NCBI GenBank assembly: GCA_027483425.1
Contig: JAIXUR010000421.1
Span: 1-11,776 of the forward strand
Length of the DNA stretch: 11,776 bases
From: Cyanobacteriota bacterium
Lineage (GTDB): Bacteria > Cyanobacteriota > Cyanobacteriia > Phormidesmidales > Phormidesmidaceae
Reading direction: 5' to 3'
Positions 1 to 4,409 of this stretch are shown in pieces. Under the pieces are notes generated by a model, which worked only from the letters and a program-made list of their open reading frames with translations, was not told the origin of the DNA and searched no databases. Both the position numbers and the translations under genes were made by a program. The number at the start of each line of letters is the position of its first letter. The first letter of the stretch is position 1.

Positions 1-336
1 CTTAGAGGTGTTGCTAAAGTCTCCGGTCAGATCATCCCGACTGGCAGAGGCTAGGCAGTGAATCAGAATATCCAGCTGGCCCCACTTGTCTTGGATGGTG
101 CTAAAGACCTCCTGCACCTGGGTTTCGTCCTGGACGTTGCAGGGCAAAAACAAACTGGGGTTGAGGGGGGCAACCAGGTCTTTGACCTTGCCCTCCATCT
201 TGCCGCGTTCGTCAGGCAGGTAGGTGATGCCAAGGTTAGCCCCGGCCTGGTGAAGCTGTTGGGCAATGCCCCAGGCAATGGATTTGTTGTTGGCAATGCC
301 CGTTACCAGGGCGTTTTTCCCAGTCAGATCTAGCAT
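1..336 (-). CDS. fabI: Enoyl-[acyl-carrier-protein] reductase FabI, 5' part (cut by window edge)
   Basis: NADH-dependent enoyl-ACP reductase, which catalyses the last reduction of each elongation cycle in type II fatty-acid synthesis in the cytosol. Reading leftwards from the ATG at 336-334 gives 112 codons without a stop up to base 1. The protein starts MLDLTGKNALVTGIANNKS and has the FabI form of the SDR nucleotide-binding turn (TGIANN, residues 12-17, then SIAWGIA). It continues with NLGITYLP, a PCNVQDE segment and LDILIHCLASASRDDLTGDF, all typical of cyanobacterial FabI. The family is usually about 258 residues, so the catalytic Tyr and Lys lie beyond the window. The upstream sequence has only a weak purine stretch as ribosome site. 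The gene is divergent from hisA. Identification is secure; the truncation is due only to the window edge. Confidence 0.95.
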   Translation of the reverse strand, partial: MLDLTGKNALVTGIANNKSIAWGIAQQLHQAGANLGITYLPDERGKMEGKVKDLVAPLNPSLFLPCNVQDETQVQEVFSTIQDKWGQLDILIHCLASASRDDLTGDFSNTSK

Positions 337-547
337 GGCTCTCGGTGGTGATTCGCATTTAGGAGTCTACGGGAATTTGGCCCCGGTGAATAGGGGATAT
401 GGCATCCGTCCGCTGTGTCACTATGGAAGGACAGGTTTACGTAGGCGGGCGATTTGTTAGCACGGGTTCCTAGTCTGCTCCAGAGGTCATCCCTATGAAC
501 CCGTTAAAAATCGTCATCGAGAAGCATTTAGAGTTAAGTGATTACCC
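337..547. promoter_or_regulatory. Divergent fabI / hisA intergenic region
   Basis: These 211 bases must hold the promoters of both fabI (minus) and hisA (plus). I see no convincing paired -35/-10 hexamers and no strong hairpin. The one notable item is a 26-codon open frame at 495-575 that is preceded by AGAGGT (482-487) and runs over the hisA start codon; see findings. The assignment as a promoter region is positional only. Confidence 0.4.
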
Positions 548-1321
548 ATGGACGTCATCCCCGCTATTGATTTGATCGAGGGTCGCTGTGTGCGGCTGTA
601 CCAGGGCGACTACGCCCAGACCGAGGTGTTTAACGACAACCCGGTGGAGGTGGCGCGCCAGTGGGCTGACCAGGGGGCGACCCGGCTGCACCTGGTGGAT
701 TTAGATGGGGCGAAGTCAGGCCAGCCGGAAAATTGGCAGGCGATCGAGGCGATCGTGCGGGCGGTGGATGTGCCGGTGGAAGTGGGCGGGGGCTTGCGCG
801 ATCGCGCCCGCGTCACCGATCTCTTTGCCCTGGGGGTGCGCTACGCCATTCTCGGCACCGCTGCGGTGGATAACCCAGACCTAGTCAGCGACCTCAGCGC
901 TGACTACCCCGGCCAGATTATCGTCGGCATTGACGCCCGCGACGGCAAAGTGGCCACCCGGGGCTGGCTGGAAACCTCAGCCGTAGACGCCATAGAACTC
1001 GCCCAGCACATGGAGCAACGGGGTGCAGCGGCGATCATCTACACCGACATTCAGCGCGACGGCACCCTCCAGGGGCCCAACATTCCCGCCCTGCGGACCA
1101 TGGCCAAGGCGGTATCCATGCCGGTGATTGCCTCCGGCGGGGTGGGGTCCCTGCGGGACTTGCTGAGTCTACTGCCGCTGGAACCCCTGGGGGTAAGCGG
1201 CGTTATTGTCGGTCGTGCCCTCTACACCGGCGATGTCAGCCTGAAGGAAGCCGTGCGGGCGATCGGCAACGGTCGCTGGCAAGATGTGCCCCCGGATCTG
1301 GGCGGGTCAACCTTGGCCTAG
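548..1321 (+). CDS. hisA: Phosphoribosylformimino-AICAR-phosphate isomerase HisA
   Basis: The 257-residue protein is the (beta/alpha)8-barrel isomerase of histidine biosynthesis. It performs an Amadori rearrangement converting ProFAR to PRFAR, the substrate of HisHF. The start MDVIPAIDLIEGRCVRL places the first catalytic Asp at residue 8. The second catalytic Asp is D129 in GIDARDGK. The phosphate-binding segments are VEVGGGLR (78-84) and IASGGVGS (194-201), and the HisA signature YTDIQRDGTLQGPN is at 165-178. Length fits the family (about 240-260). The ATG at 548 is the natural start because the barrel begins immediately, but no clear Shine-Dalgarno lies in front of it; a short overlapping upstream frame may couple translation. 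There is no other his gene in the window, so this is an isolated his locus, as is usual in cyanobacteria. Confidence 0.97.
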   Translation: MDVIPAIDLIEGRCVRLYQGDYAQTEVFNDNPVEVARQWADQGATRLHLVDLDGAKSGQPENWQAIEAIVRAVDVPVEVGGGLRDRARVTDLFALGVRYAILGTAAVDNPDLVSDLSADYPGQIIVGIDARDGKVATRGWLETSAVDAIELAQHMEQRGAAAIIYTDIQRDGTLQGPNIPALRTMAKAVSMPVIASGGVGSLRDLLSLLPLEPLGVSGVIVGRALYTGDVSLKEAVRAIGNGRWQDVPPDLGGSTLA

Positions 1322-1353
1322 GAACCTATGCGCCTAACCACCCATCTATCCCT

Positions 1354-1458
1354 TTAGAGTGTTCCAACTAAATACTTATCCAGAGTCTCACCGCGACCAA
1401 CCCAACGGGCCGAGTTCGCGTCCTGAAAATGGATGCTTTTTTAGTTGGGATACTCTTA
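1354..1458. repeat. Possible MITE-like element with ~25-bp imperfect inverted ends
   Basis: The left end, starting GAGTGTTCCAACTAAA at 1357, is matched by the reverse complement of the right end, GAGTATCCCAACTAAA, read back from 1455. Over 25 bases (1357-1381 against 1455-1431) I count 19 identities, and two of the mismatches are G.T-compatible. The 99-bp unit is flanked on both sides by TTA (1354-1356 and 1456-1458), which could be a target-site duplication. It has no coding capacity. It begins 35 bases after hisA, so a terminator-like role is possible, but the spacer between the arms (about 50 bases) is large for that. The mobile-element reading is inference. Confidence 0.4.
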
Positions 1459-1505
1459 GGACAATTCTGGCAACGGAAATACCCAAGAACGTGGCTTGCT
1501 CTCCA

Positions 1506-1524
1506 GGGCGCAGGCCCTGCGCCC
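1506..1524. repeat. Short dispersed-type palindrome (GGGCGCAG-GCC-CTGCGCCC)
   Basis: Perfect 8-bp arms enclose a 3-base loop. The context on the other strand, GTAGGGGCGCAGGGCCTGCG, matches a palindromic repeat style that I know from memory to be very common in filamentous cyanobacterial genomes. It lies about 40 bases beyond the end of the convergent lysR gene and may also serve as a bidirectional terminator. Confidence 0.6.
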
Positions 1525-1562
1525 CTACATGGGGGTATCTTCTTGATCAGAAATCCCTGAGG

Positions 1563-2573
1563 CTAGACCTTGGTCAGGATCGCGGCCCCCTTAGATTTGC
1601 CCTCAGGTTTGCCCTCAGGTTTGCCCTCAGGGGCGATCGCCTCCGGAGCCCGATTAATGCCGGGCAGCAGGTTTTCGACCAGGGTGTGACTTTCTTCGAG
1701 CAGATAGTTGAGGAAGGTCTGGGAAACCACCGAAAGCTGTTTGCCCGCCAGATGAGCCACGTACCAGTGGCGATCGATGGGGAAGTGATCGACGTCTAAA
1801 ATCGTAAACTCGCCCCGAGTGCCCTCGGAAATAATCGTGTGCAGCGACAGCACGGAGATGCCCAGGCCGCCTGCGATCGCCTGTTTGATCGCCTCATTGC
1901 TGCCCAGTTCCAGGCGCACCTTGACCCCCACATTGTGTTCGGTCAGCAGGCCCTGAACGGCATGGCGAGTCCCTGAGCCGGGCTCCCGCATGATGAACTG
2001 CTCACCATCTAGAACCTGAATGGGCGATCGCGGCTTACCGGCCAGGGGGTGATCCTTGGGGCCAATCACCACCAGGGGGTTTTCAAGAAACGGGTAAACC
2101 TTGAGGTCAGGCTGCTCGGGCAGGGTACTGATGATGTAGAGATCATCGTCGTTGTTGGCCATGCGCTCTTGAACTTGCTGGTGGTTGGTGACCTTCAGCG
2201 AAATATCAATGCCGGGGAAGCGCTGGCAAAACGGCCCCAGCAGCCGAGGCACAAAGTACTTGGCGGTGGTAATGACGGCCAGGCGCAGCTTGCCTTGCTT
2301 GAGCCCCTTCAGATCAGACACCGCCATCTCGAACTGGTCGAGGCCGTCAAAAATTTCTTGGCAGGTTTCTAGCAGCTTTTGCCCCGCCTGGGTGAGGTAG
2401 AGGCGCTTGCCAATTTGCTCAAACAGGGGCAGCCCCACCGCCTTAGTCAGCTGCTTCACCTGAATCGATACCGTGGGCTGGGTCAGATATAACTCTTCGG
2501 CGGCGCGGGTAAAGCTACCATGGCGGGCGGTAGCTTCAAAAACCTTAAGCTGGTGCAGCGTGGCGTGAATCAA
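1563..2573 (-). CDS. cmpR: LysR-type transcriptional regulator, CmpR/CbbR-like
   Basis: The 336-residue protein begins with a LysR winged helix-turn-helix (residues about 6-64: LHQLKVFEATARHGSFTRAA, then TQPTVSIQVKQL). An effector-binding domain of the LysR substrate fold follows (about 95-297), with strongly conserved stretches such as AVITTAKYFVPRLLG, FIMREPGSGTR and LELGSNEAIKQAI. These match what I recall of cyanobacterial CmpR, which activates bicarbonate-transporter genes under low CO2. Regulators of this group sense photorespiratory or Calvin-cycle metabolites; the ligand here is inferred. The start is TTG (2573-2571), chosen because GGAGG (2585-2581 on the minus strand) sits seven bases upstream and the family consensus begins right there. 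The C-terminus (300-336) extends past the usual end and carries PEGK repeats. No cmpABCD transporter genes lie nearby, so the exact target and the symbol are tentative. Confidence 0.75.
   Translation of the reverse strand: MIHATLHQLKVFEATARHGSFTRAAEELYLTQPTVSIQVKQLTKAVGLPLFEQIGKRLYLTQAGQKLLETCQEIFDGLDQFEMAVSDLKGLKQGKLRLAVITTAKYFVPRLLGPFCQRFPGIDISLKVTNHQQVQERMANNDDDLYIISTLPEQPDLKVYPFLENPLVVIGPKDHPLAGKPRSPIQVLDGEQFIMREPGSGTRHAVQGLLTEHNVGVKVRLELGSNEAIKQAIAGGLGISVLSLHTIISEGTRGEFTILDVDHFPIDRHWYVAHLAGKQLSVVSQTFLNYLLEESHTLVENLLPGINRAPEAIAPEGKPEGKPEGKSKGAAILTKV
1596..1631. repeat. Three perfect 12-bp tandem repeats (TTTGCCCTCAGG) inside the lysR 3' end
   Basis: Three exact copies lie at 1596-1607, 1608-1619 and 1620-1631. 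Being a multiple of three they keep the reading frame, and on the minus strand they encode the repeated residues PEGK near the C-terminus of the LysR protein (about residues 315-326). Copy number could vary by slippage without a frameshift. Confidence 0.9.
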
Positions 2574-2580
2574 CGGACAA

Positions 2581-2585
2581 CCTCC
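2581..2585 (-). promoter_or_regulatory. Shine-Dalgarno site deciding the TTG start of the LysR gene
   Basis: GGGGAGGT on the minus strand contains a full GGAGG seven bases before the TTG at 2573. Few other genes in this window have a comparable site, which supports the non-ATG start. Confidence 0.7.
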
Positions 2586-2606
2586 CCACTCTCACTGGAG
2601 CGCTTC

Positions 2607-2624
2607 GATAGATTCAATTCTATC
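2607..2624. promoter_or_regulatory. Candidate LysR operator (GATAGA-N6-TCTATC)
   Basis: Six-base perfect inverted arms lie 34 bases upstream of the regulator's start codon. A further CTAT half-site just outside (CTATTTGATAG on the minus strand) gives three phased ATAG/CTAT half-sites. LysR regulators commonly bind such dyads in front of their own gene. The spacing (TAG-N8-CTA) is close to but not the same as the TTA-N7/8-TAA motif reported for CmpR. Autoregulation is inferred. Confidence 0.45.
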
Positions 2625-2713
2625 AAATAGAGGCAACTTGTGTGGATCTTTCTATGAATGTGGCGGTACGAAGTGAGCGACATAGGCCCGTGGGCTGGGG
2701 GTGGGCACCAGCT

Positions 2714-2751
2714 TTAGGCGGTCAGGCCGCGCCTGGATACTTGCCGCCTAA
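2714..2751. repeat. Nested inverted repeat in the lysR / hlyD spacer
   Basis: TTAGGCGG (2714-2721) pairs perfectly with CCGCCTAA (2744-2751). Inside lies a second hairpin, CAGGC-CGC-GCCTG (2723-2735). Together they form a stem with an internal hairpin arm. There is no T-run, so it is not a classical terminator. It may be a small repeat element or a structured 3' end of the exporter transcript. Confidence 0.5.
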
Positions 2752-2772
2752 CCTTGAAAGCCCTTGGCTTGT

Positions 2773-2800
2773 ATAGGCCTTAGCGATTTACTAGGCCTAT
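2773..2800 (-). terminator. Hairpin overlapping the hlyD stop codon
   Basis: ATAGGCCT (2773-2780) and AGGCCTAT (2793-2800) are perfect inverted arms, extendable to about ten pairs with one bulge. The right arm includes the TAG stop codon of the HlyD-family gene. The exporter operon ends here, so a termination or mRNA-stabilising role is likely. No U-tract follows in the minus direction, so intrinsic termination is uncertain. Confidence 0.4.
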
Positions 2801-4320
2801 CGCCCCGTCTTAACGGTGTCGATCTTGCGCGCAAACAGGTCTGAAAAAATAGTGATGACGCGCCGGGGCCGGGTTTTAATGTTGGCGCTCAGGGACATGC
2901 CCGACTGGAGCTGTACCGGTTTGCCATCAATGGCAATCATTTGGTCACCGAGGGTAATTTCCGCCGGAAACCGGTAGGTGGGGTTGATCTGGTCGGGGGG
3001 CAGGGCATCGGAGCCAATCCGGGTGAGGGTGCCTTTCACATCCCCAAACTCGCTGTAGGGAAAGGAGTCAATGCGCACGTCGACATCCATGCCCTCGTAC
3101 ACAAAGCCAATGTCGCTGTTGTTGATAAACACGCGGGCCACCAGCGCATCGGTGGGCACAATCTCAAGAATGGGTTCGGTGGAGTTGGCCACGTAGCCGG
3201 CCTGGTTAGCCTTGAGGTTAAACACCGTGCCGCTAACCGGAGCGCGCAGCTCCTGGTAGGTGAGCGTTTGGGTCAGCTCGGCAATCTGGCTATCGAGCTC
3301 TTGCAGGCGTTTGTCGTTTTCTAGAACGATTTTGGTGAGCTGGCTGTCAATGGTAGCCAGCTGGTTGTCGTTGGCGGCAATGCGCTTTTGCAGGTCGTCC
3401 TGGGAGACCACCTGGGTACTGCGAAACTCTTCCTGGGCCTGGGCGATCGCCAGATCTAGCCGCTGCTCCTCCTCCCGCAGGCGATTGACTTCCGTGCGGC
3501 GGTTGTTGACCTCCTGCTCCTGGTTCAGGTACTGAATTTCGCCAATTGCCCCCCGATCGGCCAGGGGCTTGATCCGATCGAGAATGTCCTGGTTGAGCCG
3601 CAGGTCATCCTCGGCGTTGGCCAGCTGGGCCTGGGTCTGGGTGAGCTGGCGACGCAGTTGATCAACCTTCAGATTGGCAATGCTGAGCCGCGAGTTGAGC
3701 TCGGCGTTGGCCGCCTGGAGGCGATCGCGCTGGGCTTCGGGCAGGCTAGCCCCGGTGGCATCCCCGGCCAGTTGGGCCCGGTAGAGCGCGTTTTCGGCCA
3801 CCAGGGCCGCCCGATTACTGGTCAGCTGCACCAGACCCGGAGCAATGTCCACCGGAACGGCGGCATCCGTTTTATCGGCCAGCTGCGATTTATAGTAGGC
3901 ATTTTCCTCCAGCAGCTTGGTACGAATCGACGTCAGAGAGTCGAGCTGAGCCTGGGCGGTTTTGGGATCCAGGCTGAGTAGGGGGTCGCCCGCCTGTACC
4001 GTCTGCCCCTCGGTGACCAGCACCTCCTTCACCACCCCGCCCACCGGGGCCTGAACCGGCTGCACCATACCCTTGGGCTCTAGCTTGCCCTGGGCGGGAA
4101 TCGCTTCCTCAAACTTGGCCAAACAGGCCCAGGCCACGGTGGCGACGGTTGTCCCCACCAAGGTCCAAATCACCGCCCGCGACCACCGGGGCGACTGCCG
4201 TAGAATAACCGGCTTGTCGAAGTCGGTGCGTTGGCGCGAGGGCTGGTTGGCCAGCACCGAATCACCGTTCTGGTCAGAGTTTGGGGTTTGGGTGGGGGAA
4301 GTGCCGTTGACGCGAACCAT
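2797..4320 (-). CDS. HlyD-family periplasmic adaptor (membrane fusion protein) of a type I secretion-like exporter
   Basis: The 507-residue protein would bridge the inner-membrane ABC exporter and an outer-membrane TolC-like channel. A polar cytoplasmic N-terminus (1-46) precedes one transmembrane helix (about 47-68). A first lipoyl half-motif follows (about 80-118: QGKLEPKGMVQPVQAPVGGV). A long Gln/Leu/Glu-rich coiled coil comes next (about 120-352). The second lipoyl half is ELRAPVSGTVFNLKANQAG (357-375), followed by a beta-barrel domain (about 390-485) and a C-terminal RPRRVITIFSDLF segment typical of the family. The start ATG at 4320 lies 89 bases after the stop of the ABC gene on the same strand, so the two are probably one operon with the transporter first. 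No TolC gene is present, and cyanobacteria usually encode it elsewhere. The ribosome site is weak. Confidence 0.93.
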   Translation of the reverse strand: MVRVNGTSPTQTPNSDQNGDSVLANQPSRQRTDFDKPVILRQSPRWSRAVIWTLVGTTVATVAWACLAKFEEAIPAQGKLEPKGMVQPVQAPVGGVVKEVLVTEGQTVQAGDPLLSLDPKTAQAQLDSLTSIRTKLLEENAYYKSQLADKTDAAVPVDIAPGLVQLTSNRAALVAENALYRAQLAGDATGASLPEAQRDRLQAANAELNSRLSIANLKVDQLRRQLTQTQAQLANAEDDLRLNQDILDRIKPLADRGAIGEIQYLNQEQEVNNRRTEVNRLREEEQRLDLAIAQAQEEFRSTQVVSQDDLQKRIAANDNQLATIDSQLTKIVLENDKRLQELDSQIAELTQTLTYQELRAPVSGTVFNLKANQAGYVANSTEPILEIVPTDALVARVFINNSDIGFVYEGMDVDVRIDSFPYSEFGDVKGTLTRIGSDALPPDQINPTYRFPAEITLGDQMIAIDGKPVQLQSGMSLSANIKTRPRRVITIFSDLFARKIDTVKTGR

Positions 4321-4409
4321 GGTGGGTATAGGGGGAAAGGGATGAAGGGTGGATCGGTGAAGGAAATCTGGGCAGGGTGGTGTTGGCGGTAGGTAGATAC
4401 CGTCTCTCC

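Noticed and set aside
1359..1799. 146-codon plus-strand open frame with RFALRFALRFALR repeat
   Set aside because: Most of it lies antisense to the LysR gene. The repeat is just the other strand of the PEGK-coding 12-bp repeats, and the start falls inside the putative inverted-repeat element.
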